A stretch of DNA of 57,759 nucleotides. Origin: Flavobacteriales bacterium. Lineage in GTDB: Bacteria; Bacteroidota; Bacteroidia; NS11-12g; UBA955. Location of the stretch: the NCBI GenBank assembly GCA_947463125.1, contig CANHQZ010000010.1, positions 1 to 57,759 on the forward strand, read 5' to 3'. The notes under the pieces are model-generated. The model saw only the letters and a program-made list of their open reading frames with translations. It ran no database searches and had not been told where the DNA came from. The translations under genes were made by a program, and so were the position numbers. This document shows, piece after piece, positions 17,195-25,708 of the stretch. Positions within the stretch are counted from its first letter, which is position 1. Each line of letters opens with the position of its first letter.

Positions 17195-18019
17195 TTACGG
17201 AAACTTCGGAAACTTTTGGAAATCGGGTTTCCGCTTCTCCAGGAACGCATGCTTGCCTTCCTGCGCCTCTTCAGTGAGGTAGTATAGCAAAGTGGCATCG
17301 CCCGCCAGCTCCATCAAACCGGCCTGCCCGTCGAGTTCGGCGTTGAACGCGCGCTTGAGCATGCGTATGGCCATGGGGCTGCGCTCCAAAATGGTGTTGC
17401 ACCAATCTATGGTTTCGTCTTCCAGTTGAGCCAGCGGAACTACTTTGTTAACCAGTCCCATTTTTTCGCATTCGTCGGCGCTGTACTGACGGCACAAAAA
17501 CCATATTTCACGGGCCTTTTTCTGTCCCACGTGGCGAGCCAGGTAGCTGCTGCCGAAGCCGCCGTCGAAGCTACCCACTTTGGGGCCGGTCTGGCCAAAT
17601 TTGGCGTGGTCTGCGGCAAGTGTGAGGTCGCATACAACATGCAATACATGGCCACCGCCAATGGCATAACCGTTTACCATGGCAATCACGGGCTTGGGTA
17701 GCGAACGGATTTTTTTGTGCAGATCCAGCACATTGAGTCGTGGTATTCCATCTTCGCCCACATAACCTCCGATGCCTTTTACATTCTGGTCGCCGCCGCT
17801 GCAAAAGGCTTTGTCGCCCACACCGGTAAGGATAACCACGCCAATATCCTGCCGTTCGCGGCAGATATCAAACGCATCGAGCATATCCATCACGGTTTGC
17901 GGCCTGAAGGCGTTGTATACCTGAGGGCGGTTGATGCTTACTTTGGCAATGCCATTGTATTGTTCAAACAGAATGTCGGAATATTCCTTTATCGGTGTCC
18001 AGGTGCGGGTGTTTGTCAT
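17195..18019 (-). CDS. menB: 1,4-dihydroxy-2-naphthoyl-CoA synthase
   Basis: MenB closes the second ring of the menaquinone head group from o-succinylbenzoyl-CoA. The 274-residue crotonase-fold product shows AFCSGGDQ, the oxyanion-hole segment [17 protein letters not shown], and the MenB-specific [21 protein letters not shown], which separates it from ordinary enoyl-CoA hydratases. Other men genes are not in the window. Its 3' end abuts the GC-rich repeat array. Confidence 0.95.
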   Translation of the reverse strand: MTNTRTWTPIKEYSDILFEQYNGIAKVSINRPQVYNAFRPQTVMDMLDAFDICRERQDIGVVILTGVGDKAFCSGGDQNVKGIGGYVGEDGIPRLNVLDLHKKIRSLPKPVIAMVNGYAIGGGHVLHVVCDLTLAADHAKFGQTGPKVGSFDGGFGSSYLARHVGQKKAREIWFLCRQYSADECEKMGLVNKVVPLAQLEDETIDWCNTILERSPMAIRMLKRAFNAELDGQAGLMELAGDATLLYYLTEEAQEGKHAFLEKRKPDFQKFPKFP

Positions 18020-18026
18020 TTCACTG

Positions 18027-18034
18027 CAAAGTTA
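18027..18034 (-). promoter_or_regulatory. TAnnTTTG -7 box before menB
   Basis: On the minus strand TAACTTTG lies 7 nt before the menB ATG. Confidence 0.55.
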
Positions 18035-18051
18035 CCGCCAAATTGGAAATT

Positions 18052-19011
18052 CTATTGAAAAACCAATCCGAATTGCATACCTGTATATCGGGGGCCTTGA
18101 TTGTCTTTAAACAGCATGCTGGTATTGTATCGGAAATAAATACCGACATTGTTGAAGCTAGCCTGCACAAAAGGCGTAATCAGGAAGTCATTCATGTTGA
18201 AATCATCAAAATCTTTGGTGGTTTTGTCATTGTCGAGTTTCACCTTGGTATGGGTTCTTACCCTGTATCCGGCAACTACGCCGGCGCGTATGCTAAAACC
18301 TTCATCGGCATCTTTTGCTTTGGACTGGTATCCGAAGGAGATCGGTATTCCAATATAATTTACCACTATTTTGCTTTTGGCGGAGTTGTTACCGGAGTCC
18401 AGCGAAGTGGTAAATACAGACTGATCTGCCTGCAGTCTTACATTGCTGTTGGAAAAACGATAATTCAAAATATCATACTGAATTCCTGTCCACAGGCGCC
18501 AATTGCCTGAAAAGGTTTTAATGCCCCATTCGTTGTTAAAGCCAATGTGCATCGAGCTGCTGTTTTTTAATTCGGGAAAATCACTCGTTATTGATGCAAT
18601 ATTGTGGTTTTTTACTGTAGCAAATCCTAGCATAAATCCTCCTTCATTAAGGATTACCGGAGATTTTTTATTTTTCTTTTTGGGTGATGGGAATAAGGTG
18701 TCATTGTCAATAATGACAAGGCTTCTGTTGGGCCATATACTAATGAAGGACTGAACAGTATCCGCTTGAATACTCAGGTCGAAAGAATCATTTATAAACC
18801 CTTCATCAATATCCATACGCAAACTGTCAATGCTGATGCGCTGAATGGTTTTGGTTTCGGTGATTTTTCCGGCACTGTCTTTTTTGGTTTTTACTACTTT
18901 TTCAATAATAATATGGCCTTTTTTTGGGGTGTTTTGCCCATAAAAGGTGTTGATGTAAAAGCTGCTGAATATGATTAGCAGTGTGGAAATGATCGGTGTG
19001 TTAATTTTCAT
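18052..19011 (-). CDS. Predicted outer-membrane beta-barrel-like protein of an ECF operon
   Basis: About 319 residues with a signal peptide (KINTPIISTLLIIFSSFY, cut near FYGQ). After it comes a basic periplasmic segment rich in Lys/Thr, then from about residue 120 alternating amphipathic strands with Gly and aromatic residues ending in YTGMQFGLVFQ, the pattern of PorT-like small barrels whose last residue is aromatic or nearby. No exact family is recognised. It overlaps the end of the anti-sigma-like gene by 11 nt; an alternative ATG at 19023 lengthens the overlap. Its place in the sigma operon suggests an envelope-stress or surface-signal role. Confidence 0.65.
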   Translation of the reverse strand: MKINTPIISTLLIIFSSFYINTFYGQNTPKKGHIIIEKVVKTKKDSAGKITETKTIQRISIDSLRMDIDEGFINDSFDLSIQADTVQSFISIWPNRSLVIIDNDTLFPSPKKKNKKSPVILNEGGFMLGFATVKNHNIASITSDFPELKNSSSMHIGFNNEWGIKTFSGNWRLWTGIQYDILNYRFSNSNVRLQADQSVFTTSLDSGNNSAKSKIVVNYIGIPISFGYQSKAKDADEGFSIRAGVVAGYRVRTHTKVKLDNDKTTKDFDDFNMNDFLITPFVQASFNNVGIYFRYNTSMLFKDNQGPRYTGMQFGLVFQ

Positions 19012-19789
19012 GATACGTGGCATAACTGGCGGGTGTGTTGATTTGAATATTGATGTTTGGGAATCGGTGTGTTGATTTCTGTGTTTTGATTTTTACTTCC
19101 GGCAATTGCAGGTTGGCCAGCATGGTTCGGCCTGTTCTGAAAAGCTGGTAATAAAGGCTTCTTTTTTTTCGGCTGGTGGCAGGCGCCACTTGTTGCGGAT
19201 AAAAGGAAATTCTGTACTCGATTTCTTCTGTTATGTCCGCTAATGTCCTTACTTCCCGGGGTGAGATTGCCGTAAGTGACATTATGCTGTTATCTGGTTT
19301 TTGCGAAGCAACAATAAATGAAGTGTCGGGTGCTACAGCAGTTGTTTGTATTGGTTTTCGTTCAGGTATTATTGTTGCATTTGTTGCTACGGCAGGTGTT
19401 TTCCGGGTGTTTTTTTCTTCCATTACTGCCGGTGGTTTAATCGGAGTTGAAATCCCCGAAATTTTGTCATTGCTGGCTATGTTGTCATATGAGCGGAAAT
19501 AATAAATGCCAATGCCCGAGATGATAAGAACCACTGCTGCTGCCACACTGGATTTTAGAAACAGGTAAAATCGCTTGTTGTTCTTAGGAATGTTGTACAA
19601 ACCTATTTTATCGGGAAAATGAACAGCATCGTCTTTTTGCAGGTAGGTGTTTTTAAGCAGTTCGTATTCTTTTTTAAGATTCGCATCGGAGTTGATGAGC
19701 GCCAATGCGGAAACTTTCTCTTTTTCAGACAGATTACCTTCCAGCAAATCAAAGATGAGTATGCTATGTTCTTCACTTATTGGCATCAT
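19001..19789 (-). CDS. Anti-sigma-factor-like single-pass membrane protein
   Basis: A 262-residue protein with a 76-residue cytoplasmic N-terminal region, one membrane segment (about 77-98) and a periplasmic part. The N-terminus (SILIFDLLEGNLSEKEKVSALALI) resembles the helical sigma-binding region of Bacteroidota anti-sigma proteins, without a zinc HxxxCxxC motif. The periplasmic part is low-complexity Thr/Pro/Ala to about residue 170, then basic. Its start overlaps the sigma factor stop (ATGA), the classic layout for sigma/anti-sigma pairs. Function is inferred from topology and position. Confidence 0.7.
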   Translation of the reverse strand: MMPISEEHSILIFDLLEGNLSEKEKVSALALINSDANLKKEYELLKNTYLQKDDAVHFPDKIGLYNIPKNNKRFYLFLKSSVAAAVVLIISGIGIYYFRSYDNIASNDKISGISTPIKPPAVMEEKNTRKTPAVATNATIIPERKPIQTTAVAPDTSFIVASQKPDNSIMSLTAISPREVRTLADITEEIEYRISFYPQQVAPATSRKKRSLYYQLFRTGRTMLANLQLPEVKIKTQKSTHRFPNINIQINTPASYATYHEN

Positions 19790-20286
19790 ATAATTCCCTC
19801 CACACTGCCCAGGTGGTTTTTTAATGTTTGTCTGGCTCTGAAAATGTATACTTTCACTTGTGATTCATTCAATCCGGTAATGCTGCCAATTTCTTCATAC
19901 GAATATCCCTCATAATCGCGCAGTAAAATAACGGTACGCTGAATATCAGGGAGGGTTTCAAGTGCTTTGTTAATGAGTTCTTTGAGCCCTTTATATTCGA
20001 CTGAAGGGGCTTCCTGCTGCATAACGTATTCATTGGTGATGGGCATCATTTTTTTATTTCTCCTCCAGTAGTCGGCCATGAGATGATAGGCAATAGTGAA
20101 CAGGTAGTTTTTTGATTTTGCGGCATCCACTTTGTTGCGGTGCAACCATAGTTTTTCAAAACTGCTTTGAACAATCTCTTTGGCTTCATTGTGGTCTTTC
20201 AGGTTTTTCAGGGCGAAACGGTACAGTCCATCACTGAATGCTGTAACGCATTGATGAAACTGTTCCTCATTCATTCCTGTTATCAT
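19786..20286 (-). CDS. ECF RNA polymerase sigma factor
   Basis: A 166-residue extracytoplasmic-function sigma factor. Region 2 contains EIVQSSFEKLWLHRNKV and the -10-recognition helix around NYLFTIAYHLMADYWRR; region 4 contains LPDIQRTVILLRDYEGYSYEEIG and the HTH ending VKVYIFRARQTLKNHL. It should direct RNA polymerase to a small set of envelope genes and is probably held by the membrane protein encoded next. No TAnnTTTG box was seen upstream, in contrast with most neighbours, which fits autoregulation. Starting at Met5 (20274) is also possible. Confidence 0.92.
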   Translation of the reverse strand: MITGMNEEQFHQCVTAFSDGLYRFALKNLKDHNEAKEIVQSSFEKLWLHRNKVDAAKSKNYLFTIAYHLMADYWRRNKKMMPITNEYVMQQEAPSVEYKGLKELINKALETLPDIQRTVILLRDYEGYSYEEIGSITGLNESQVKVYIFRARQTLKNHLGSVEGII

Positions 20287-20295
20287 AATGACGGT

Positions 20296-20325
20296 TTTGG
20301 CAGACCTATAGTTACAGTATCTTTG
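20296..20325 (+). promoter_or_regulatory. TTTG-N18-TAnnTTTG promoter of the methyltransferase gene
   Basis: TTTG at 20296-20299 and TATCTTTG at 20318-20325, 8 nt before the ATG at 20334. It faces away from the ECF operon. Confidence 0.65.
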
Positions 20326-20333
20326 AAAAAATT

Positions 20334-21062
20334 ATGCCGAAGTGGTTCGAAAGTTGGTTTGATACCAAATATTATCATCTACTGTACAACAACAGGGATG
20401 AGGCAGAAGCCGAGCAATTTATAAAAAATCTATGTACTTTTCTGAAATTGCCTCAGGGTGCGGATGTCGCCGATGTGGCATGTGGGAAAGGACGTCACAG
20501 CAGGGTTTTGGCATCTTTGGGTTATCATGTATTAGGACTTGATATCAGTCCGGCAAGCATTGAATATGCAATTTCACAGGCGGGTCCGCATGAGCAATAC
20601 GCTGTGCACGACATGCGCAAACCTTTTCCTGCGGTGCAAATCGATGCGGCTTTTAATCTCTTTACCAGCTTTGGTTATTTTGATACGGAAGCAGAAGATC
20701 TTTCTGCATTGGAAAATGTATTGCATTCGCTGAAACCGGGCGGTGTTTTTGTGCAGGATTACCTGAATCCGGCATACACGTTGTCAAATTTAAAGGCAGA
20801 AGAGACCGTTGTTCGGGGTGATATTTCGTTTGAAATTCATCGATATGAGCAAGATGGAAGTGTAAAAAAGGATATTAGGGTAAAACAGGGTATGGAAACG
20901 CATGCATTTCAGGAAAGTGTGAAACTCTATTCCGCCGAAGATTTTAAACGGTTACATACAAATGCGGGATTTAGGGTATTGAACACCTTTGGCGATTATT
21001 CTTTGAATCCCTTCAATGAAAAATCATCACCGCGTATTATTCTTGTATCCGAAAAGCCATAA
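20334..21062 (+). CDS. Class I SAM-dependent methyltransferase
   Basis: A 242-residue enzyme. Motif I is DVACGKGRHS (47-56), the acidic strand end is LGLDISPASI, and motif IV lies around FNLFTSFGYF. The C-terminal half has extra beta strands between LKPGGVFVQDYLNP and the end, as in small-molecule methyltransferases of the Methyltransf_25 group. The substrate is unknown. The PAP2 gene follows after 5 nt, so the two are likely co-transcribed. Confidence 0.83.
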   Translation: MPKWFESWFDTKYYHLLYNNRDEAEAEQFIKNLCTFLKLPQGADVADVACGKGRHSRVLASLGYHVLGLDISPASIEYAISQAGPHEQYAVHDMRKPFPAVQIDAAFNLFTSFGYFDTEAEDLSALENVLHSLKPGGVFVQDYLNPAYTLSNLKAEETVVRGDISFEIHRYEQDGSVKKDIRVKQGMETHAFQESVKLYSAEDFKRLHTNAGFRVLNTFGDYSLNPFNEKSSPRIILVSEKP

Positions 21063-21067
21063 GCACA

Positions 21068-21655
21068 ATGCTGCAGTTCGACTCAACGCTCTTTAAACTC
21101 ATCAATCAAACCCTGTCTGCCGGTTGGCTGGATGGTTTTATGGTTTTTTGCAGTTCAAAATACGGGTGGCTTCCACTTTACGCATTGCTGATTTTTCTTT
21201 TTTTCTTCAAACAACCATGGAAACTCAGCTTGAGCCGTGTGCTGCTGATGGTGGCCGCATTTGGGATTTCGGATAGCTTTACGTCTAAAGTAATGAAGCC
21301 GTATTTCAAACGGCAGCGGCCCTACATGGCAGAGTCTAATCATGCACGGCTGCCGGAAACTCCCGATAATAAACGCGCCCGGTTTATTGAGGATAACCGA
21401 ACCAATTATGGATTTGTAAGTAGTCATGCCTCCAATTTTTTCGCCATTATGCTGCTGGCCTCGCTGTTGCTGGATTACAAAAGTTACAGAAAAGTGTTGT
21501 TGTTATTTATTGCCTTTTTGGTGGCTTATTCGCGGGTGTACTTAGGCAAACATTATCCGCTGGATGTGATTTTCGGTGGGTTGGTAGGTTGTGGTATCGC
21601 ACTAGGTTTGTTTGCTCTGTATCGACGCTGGTTATTTCCCCGTTTGGCGAAGTAA
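21068..21655 (+). CDS. PAP2-family membrane phosphatase
   Basis: A 195-residue polytopic protein (about five membrane segments) with the three acid phosphatase motifs: C1 KPYFKRQRP (77-85), C2 VSSHAS (117-122, Ser in place of the usual Pro of PSGH), and C3 SRVYLGKHYPLD (155-166). Such enzymes remove phosphate from undecaprenyl diphosphate or lipid phosphates on the periplasmic side. Undecaprenyl diphosphatase is a reasonable guess given the nearby glycan genes. It sits 5 nt behind the methyltransferase gene. Confidence 0.87.
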   Translation: MLQFDSTLFKLINQTLSAGWLDGFMVFCSSKYGWLPLYALLIFLFFFKQPWKLSLSRVLLMVAAFGISDSFTSKVMKPYFKRQRPYMAESNHARLPETPDNKRARFIEDNRTNYGFVSSHASNFFAIMLLASLLLDYKSYRKVLLLFIAFLVAYSRVYLGKHYPLDVIFGGLVGCGIALGLFALYRRWLFPRLAK

Positions 21656-21676
21656 ACAACTCTACCGCTCAGCATT

Positions 21677-21684
21677 TATCTTCG
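21677..21684 (+). promoter_or_regulatory. TAnnTTCG variant -7 box before the enoyl-CoA hydratase
   Basis: TATCTTCG lies 4 nt before the ATG at 21689. Confidence 0.45.
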
Positions 21685-21688
21685 CAGC

Positions 21689-22468
21689 ATGGCTTACGAA
21701 TTTATTTTGGTAGAACCACAGGTGGCGCCTTATGTAGCTTTGATTCGGTTAAACCGTCCCAAGGAATACAATGCCCTGAACCTTCAACTGATGGGCGAAG
21801 TGCGCGATGCACTCAAGGAACTGGATGCGGATGAGCAGGTGCGTGCGATTGTGATTACCGGCAATGACAAGGCATTTGCCGCCGGTGCCGACATTAAACA
21901 GATGGCGGGCAAGTCTGCCATTGATATGTTGCACATAGATCAGTTCAGCACCTGGGACGCGATACGCCGCACCAAAAAGCCCATCATTGCAGCCGTGAGT
22001 GGTTTTGCGCTGGGTGGCGGTTGCGAGCTAGTCATGCACTGTGATATGGTGGTGGCATCTGAAACCGCTCAGTTTGGACAGCCTGAAATTAACATTGGTG
22101 TAATGCCCGGTGCGGGCGGGACCCAGCGTCTTACCCGTGCTGTAGGGAAAGTGAGGGCTATGGAAATGGTGCTTACGGGAAAATTTATCACTGCGGAGGA
22201 AGCCCGTGAGGCCGGACTCATCAACAAAGTGGTACCTGTGGCGCTGTATTTGGATGAAGCTATTAAAATGGCTTCGGCTGTGGCCGAAAAATCTCCCATC
22301 GCTGTTCAGCTTGCCAAGGAGAGTGTGCTCAAAGCCTTTGATACCCATCTGCAGGAAGGCCTTTATTTTGAAAGAAAGAACTTCTACATGCTATTTGCCA
22401 CCGAAGATCAGAAGGAAGGCATGAATGCTTTTGTAGAGAAGCGTAAACCGGATTTCAAAGGCAAATAA
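21689..22468 (+). CDS. Enoyl-CoA hydratase (crotonase)
   Basis: The enzyme hydrates trans-2-enoyl-CoA in beta-oxidation and amino-acid breakdown. The 259-residue product has the crotonase signature: FAAGADIKQM, ALGGGCELVMHCD with one catalytic Glu, and QPEINIGVMPGAGGTQRL with the second, so both acid residues are present. The C-terminal trimerisation helix ends in AFVEKRKPDFKGK. Side-chain preference cannot be read. A strong terminator follows; the Omp28-like gene is convergent. Confidence 0.93.
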   Translation: MAYEFILVEPQVAPYVALIRLNRPKEYNALNLQLMGEVRDALKELDADEQVRAIVITGNDKAFAAGADIKQMAGKSAIDMLHIDQFSTWDAIRRTKKPIIAAVSGFALGGGCELVMHCDMVVASETAQFGQPEINIGVMPGAGGTQRLTRAVGKVRAMEMVLTGKFITAEEAREAGLINKVVPVALYLDEAIKMASAVAEKSPIAVQLAKESVLKAFDTHLQEGLYFERKNFYMLFATEDQKEGMNAFVEKRKPDFKGK

Positions 22469-22483
22469 AAAATGTGAATGCAT

Positions 22484-22513
22484 AAAAAAACCCGGCTGAT
22501 GCCGGGTTTTTTT
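22484..22513. terminator. Bidirectional intrinsic terminator
   Basis: Stem aaaaaaacccggc (22484-22496), loop tgat, and its exact complement gccgggttttttt (22501-22513), between two convergent genes. Confidence 0.94.
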
Positions 22514-22530
22514 ATGGTTAATTTTTTTGA

Positions 22531-23415
22531 TTACTTAACGTCGCACTTGGCAGCGTTAACAACTTCGTAAGCGTTGCCATTCTTTTTCCAAAGGATAGCA
22601 GCAACCATGGTGTTAGCAGGAGTAAATACATCCCAACGCTTGATTGCGTTGTAACGTGTTGCGAGCGCGGGAAGTTCCCAAGTAAAGGACTTGGAACCAC
22701 TGATTTCCTGACCGGCAGTAGGGTTGCTCAGCACGGGTGAAGGAGAGAACGCGTCCAGCGGGCTGGCTGCAGTACCGAAAGCAGTAGAACGAACGATGTT
22801 TTTGTGGTCAGCAACGCCGCCTGGAGCACCGCTCTGTGTGGCAGTTACTGATTTTTCGCAAAGAATCAGAGACAGATAATAGTCGCCTGAACCGGCTGAA
22901 AATGCCTTGGCTTTGTAATCAATATTGATAGTGTTTCCGTTGGCAGCAGCTTTAACGGCTACACCTGCAGAAGGAGCAGCAGCCTTAAAGGTGTTTGCAG
23001 CGCTGGTAATAGAAGCTGTTGTTACTTCACTGTTGCCCAGGAAGGTGTTGTTAGCGAAGAAGTGAGGAATGTAACCATTAGGCTTGGTCTGTGCATACAG
23101 ATAGATTGCAAAAGGAGCTACCATTGCAGTATCTTTCTTGGCTCCGCCGGGAGAGTATACTGGAGTAAGCAGAGATGAACCTGAAGTGTGAAGGTCGATT
23201 GCTACGATGTCGGGGTTGGTCAGAACACCTTTGAAAGCAGGACCGCCGTAAACACCGCAAGGACCACACCAGGTAGCTGTGTTGTACACAACCAGTGTGT
23301 TCTGCTTGTTTTCAACGTTGAAAGCTTCACCAGAAGGATCCTCAGTTTTTTTCTTTTTGCAGGCAACAGTCATGGTCAGGGCCACTGCAGTTGCTACGAA
23401 CAATAATTTTTTCAT
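22531..23415 (-). CDS. Omp28-like lipoprotein with thioredoxin-type WCGPC
   Basis: A 294-residue lipoprotein: signal peptide ending TVAC with Cys19, then KKKK. The first domain is thioredoxin-like, with NTLVVYNTATWCGPCGVYGG at the active-site position; the second half is a beta-sandwich typical of Omp28-related proteins. A redox role is possible since both cysteines of CGPC are present, but the family is usually described as outer-membrane protein of unknown role. Codon choice (many aac, gct, gaa) looks more biased than in neighbours, suggesting high expression. No TAnnTTTG box was found in its upstream region. Confidence 0.82.
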   Translation of the reverse strand: MKKLLFVATAVALTMTVACKKKKTEDPSGEAFNVENKQNTLVVYNTATWCGPCGVYGGPAFKGVLTNPDIVAIDLHTSGSSLLTPVYSPGGAKKDTAMVAPFAIYLYAQTKPNGYIPHFFANNTFLGNSEVTTASITSAANTFKAAAPSAGVAVKAAANGNTINIDYKAKAFSAGSGDYYLSLILCEKSVTATQSGAPGGVADHKNIVRSTAFGTAASPLDAFSPSPVLSNPTAGQEISGSKSFTWELPALATRYNAIKRWDVFTPANTMVAAILWKKNGNAYEVVNAAKCDVK

Positions 23416-23561
23416 TTGTATTGGTAGTTATAGTCTGTTTAGGTCACGAATTAAAGCATTGTTAGGGACAAATTCAATAATCTGTTTATATTTTTCTTTG
23501 AACAGACATATTTATGACAATCGGTGGCTTATGGTCATTTTTAAATTTTGGCTTTCCTTGC

Positions 23562-23593
23562 TTTGCTAGTGGTCTCTCAATCGTGTATGTTTG
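23562..23593 (+). promoter_or_regulatory. TTTG-N20-TAnnTTTG promoter of the glycan cluster
   Basis: TTTG at 23562-23565 and TATGTTTG at 23586-23593, 9 nt before the ATG at 23603. Both elements are exact. Confidence 0.7.
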
Positions 23594-23602
23594 TGGGACT
23601 GT

Positions 23603-24748
23603 ATGTCTGTTAGAATTATTCGCACCTCAACCATTCCTCAGCGGTATTTGAATGATTTATACCAAAACCGCATTTTGCAGGCAGATGCAATGGGTTTTGA
23701 GGAACTGCGCTCAGCGATATTCAGTTATTTTATCCATGAGTTTGACCAGTATTCCCATTATATAAATAAAGGAAGCCGCTATCAAATGACGGAGCTGATA
23801 GTCAATGATATCCTGTTGCAGCGCAAATGGGCCGAGGAGCACGGTTTAACCAGATCTGCATCCTTGCATGAGATTCTTGAAGCGCAGATAGCCCATTACC
23901 AGCCGGACATCTTTTTTGATAACAGCAACTTTTTTATGCACCACGATGCCGATGCCATCAAAAAAAAGCATGGTATTTCGGCTGTTATAGCATGGGATGC
24001 CTATACGGGCAGCCGCTTTGAAAAACAGAGTAAAGGTGTGGATGTGGTACTTACCTGCGTGGAGTTCATTCGCAAAAAGTATGAAAGCCTGGGTTTTACA
24101 TCGGTATTGCTCCCTTTTGCTTTTGACAGAAGGGTGTTTGAATCCCTTCAGAATCAGGAGGATATTAAAAACCGGCTGTGCTTTATAGGCACCATCTCTG
24201 ATAATGTGCACAAGGAAAGAAAGGCATTGTTGCTGGATTGTATTCGCGCCGGTATACCCTTCTCTTTGTACATAAGTAATATTGGTAAAGGAAGATTTTG
24301 CGTAAGCAGAGCCCAGGTGCGGGCCCTGAAGGACGGACGGTTTGACGATTTTTTTGATTATTTCCGTTTGCAAGCTCACAATCTGGGCGGGGTATATGGT
24401 TCAGATATGTTTAAAACGCTGGGGAATCATGCAATACAGTTAAATATCCACGGAGACAACTCGCTGCATGCCGGCAATATGCGCCTCTACGAAGCCACCG
24501 GCATGGGTTCGCTTTTGCTAACCGACTGGAAAAGCAATATTGCAGACATATTTGAACCCGAAAAAGAAATTATCACTTACAAAACACCGGGAGAGGCCAT
24601 TGACAAAGCCAGGTATTTTCTGGCCCACCCCAAAGAAGCGGCTGAAATTGCCCGAAACGGGCAGCTGAAAACCTTTACAAAGTACGCTGTGGAGGACCGA
24701 ATAAACCGGTTTGAAACCCTGTGTGATGAATTGATGAACAACCGTTAA
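23603..24748 (+). CDS. CgeB-like glycosyltransferase
   Basis: A 381-residue GT-B-type protein. The C-terminal third matches the CgeB/glycosyl-transferase 1_2 domain: HAGNMRLYEATGMGSLLLTD, then a stretch of the type NIADIFEPEKEIITYKTP, and a helix AEIARNGQLKTF. The N-terminal half has a Rossmann-like domain. Sugar donor and acceptor are unknown. The start at 23603 (MSVRIIRTS) fits the promoter; a TTG at 23591 lies inside the -7 box. It is the first gene of a plus-strand run dedicated to surface glycans. Confidence 0.8.
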   Translation: MSVRIIRTSTIPQRYLNDLYQNRILQADAMGFEELRSAIFSYFIHEFDQYSHYINKGSRYQMTELIVNDILLQRKWAEEHGLTRSASLHEILEAQIAHYQPDIFFDNSNFFMHHDADAIKKKHGISAVIAWDAYTGSRFEKQSKGVDVVLTCVEFIRKKYESLGFTSVLLPFAFDRRVFESLQNQEDIKNRLCFIGTISDNVHKERKALLLDCIRAGIPFSLYISNIGKGRFCVSRAQVRALKDGRFDDFFDYFRLQAHNLGGVYGSDMFKTLGNHAIQLNIHGDNSLHAGNMRLYEATGMGSLLLTDWKSNIADIFEPEKEIITYKTPGEAIDKARYFLAHPKEAAEIARNGQLKTFTKYAVEDRINRFETLCDELMNNR

Positions 24749-24802
24749 AACCTTAATTACAGGCATATTTCGCCAAAAAACGCCATCACACACTTTGAAT
24801 AA

Positions 24803-24810
24803 TATCTTTG
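24803..24810 (+). promoter_or_regulatory. TAnnTTTG -7 box before the FkbM gene
   Basis: TATCTTTG lies 4 nt before the ATG at 24815. Confidence 0.55.
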
Positions 24811-24814
24811 CAGC

Positions 24815-25708
24815 ATGCTTGCCAAAGTATACAGGTGGATTTTACCAGCGGGTTTCAGAAGAATTATTTATGATGTTTTTCTGGGCAGGATACTGAAATT
24901 GGTGCGCAATTTCAGCATGAACTTCCGCTGCAAGTTCACCTTTATTTTCCAGTACTTTTTGCCCAAAACTGATTTGAACAAGGCACTGGCATTTATGGGG
25001 CGTTATGGTTTAACATCGTATCCTTCCGCCTACATGCTGGAATACAGAAACATGCAAGTGGAAATTCAATTTGATGCGGATAAAAAGCTCCATTACTGTC
25101 TTCACAACGGCCGCAAGCTGTATTTTACATCAGAATTTACCAAAGACAGGATTATTAAGCTTTACAGAAGTCTGGTTATTGAACAGGATGTGCGAAGCGC
25201 ACACCGTTATATTGAGGATTACAATGCACTCGAGGGGTATGTGCTGCTGGATGTGGGTTCTGCCGAAGGGATTTTTACCCTGGATAACATAGACAGAATA
25301 AAGCATGCCTATCTTTTCGAGGCAGAACCTTACTGGATAGATGCGCTGAGAGCAACCTTTGAGCCATGGAAAGACAAGGTTACCATTGTAGAAAAGTACG
25401 TGGGCAACAAAACACAGGACAATTTTACCACGCTGGATGACTTTTTGCAAGACAGGAATTTTGATAAGGTGTTCCTGAAAATGGATATTGAGGGCGCTGA
25501 ACTTGAAGCCCTTCAGGGTGTGGGTTCTACCATGAAAAGCTCACCGGAAATGCGTGTTGCAGTATGTACGTATCACAGGCCCGGCGATCCGGAACGCTTT
25601 GAGGGATTATTGAAAGAAAACGGTTTTCAAACCTCATTCTCTGAGGGTTATCTGTTTTGGGGTAAACGACTCAGCAAAGCCGTCATCCGCGGCGTAAAAG
25701 GAGTATGA
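24815..25708 (+). CDS. FkbM-family methyltransferase
   Basis: A 297-residue protein. The SAM domain begins at DVGSAEG (146-152) and has the FkbM hallmark LKMDIEGAELEALQG (D224-E-G-A-E). The first 140 residues include basic and aromatic helices that could lie on the membrane. FkbM enzymes O-methylate sugars or polyketides; here a surface-glycan sugar is likely because the flanking genes are glycosyl and acyl transferases. The stop overlaps the acyltransferase start (ATGA). Confidence 0.87.
   Translation: MLAKVYRWILPAGFRRIIYDVFLGRILKLVRNFSMNFRCKFTFIFQYFLPKTDLNKALAFMGRYGLTSYPSAYMLEYRNMQVEIQFDADKKLHYCLHNGRKLYFTSEFTKDRIIKLYRSLVIEQDVRSAHRYIEDYNALEGYVLLDVGSAEGIFTLDNIDRIKHAYLFEAEPYWIDALRATFEPWKDKVTIVEKYVGNKTQDNFTTLDDFLQDRNFDKVFLKMDIEGAELEALQGVGSTMKSSPEMRVAVCTYHRPGDPERFEGLLKENGFQTSFSEGYLFWGKRLSKAVIRGVKGV

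Noticed and set aside
16792-17277. Short open frames within the GC-rich repeat array
   Set aside because: Their translation repeats with the DNA units, is rich in Arg/Pro/Trp, and runs into icd or menB; the repeat is better explained as non-coding.
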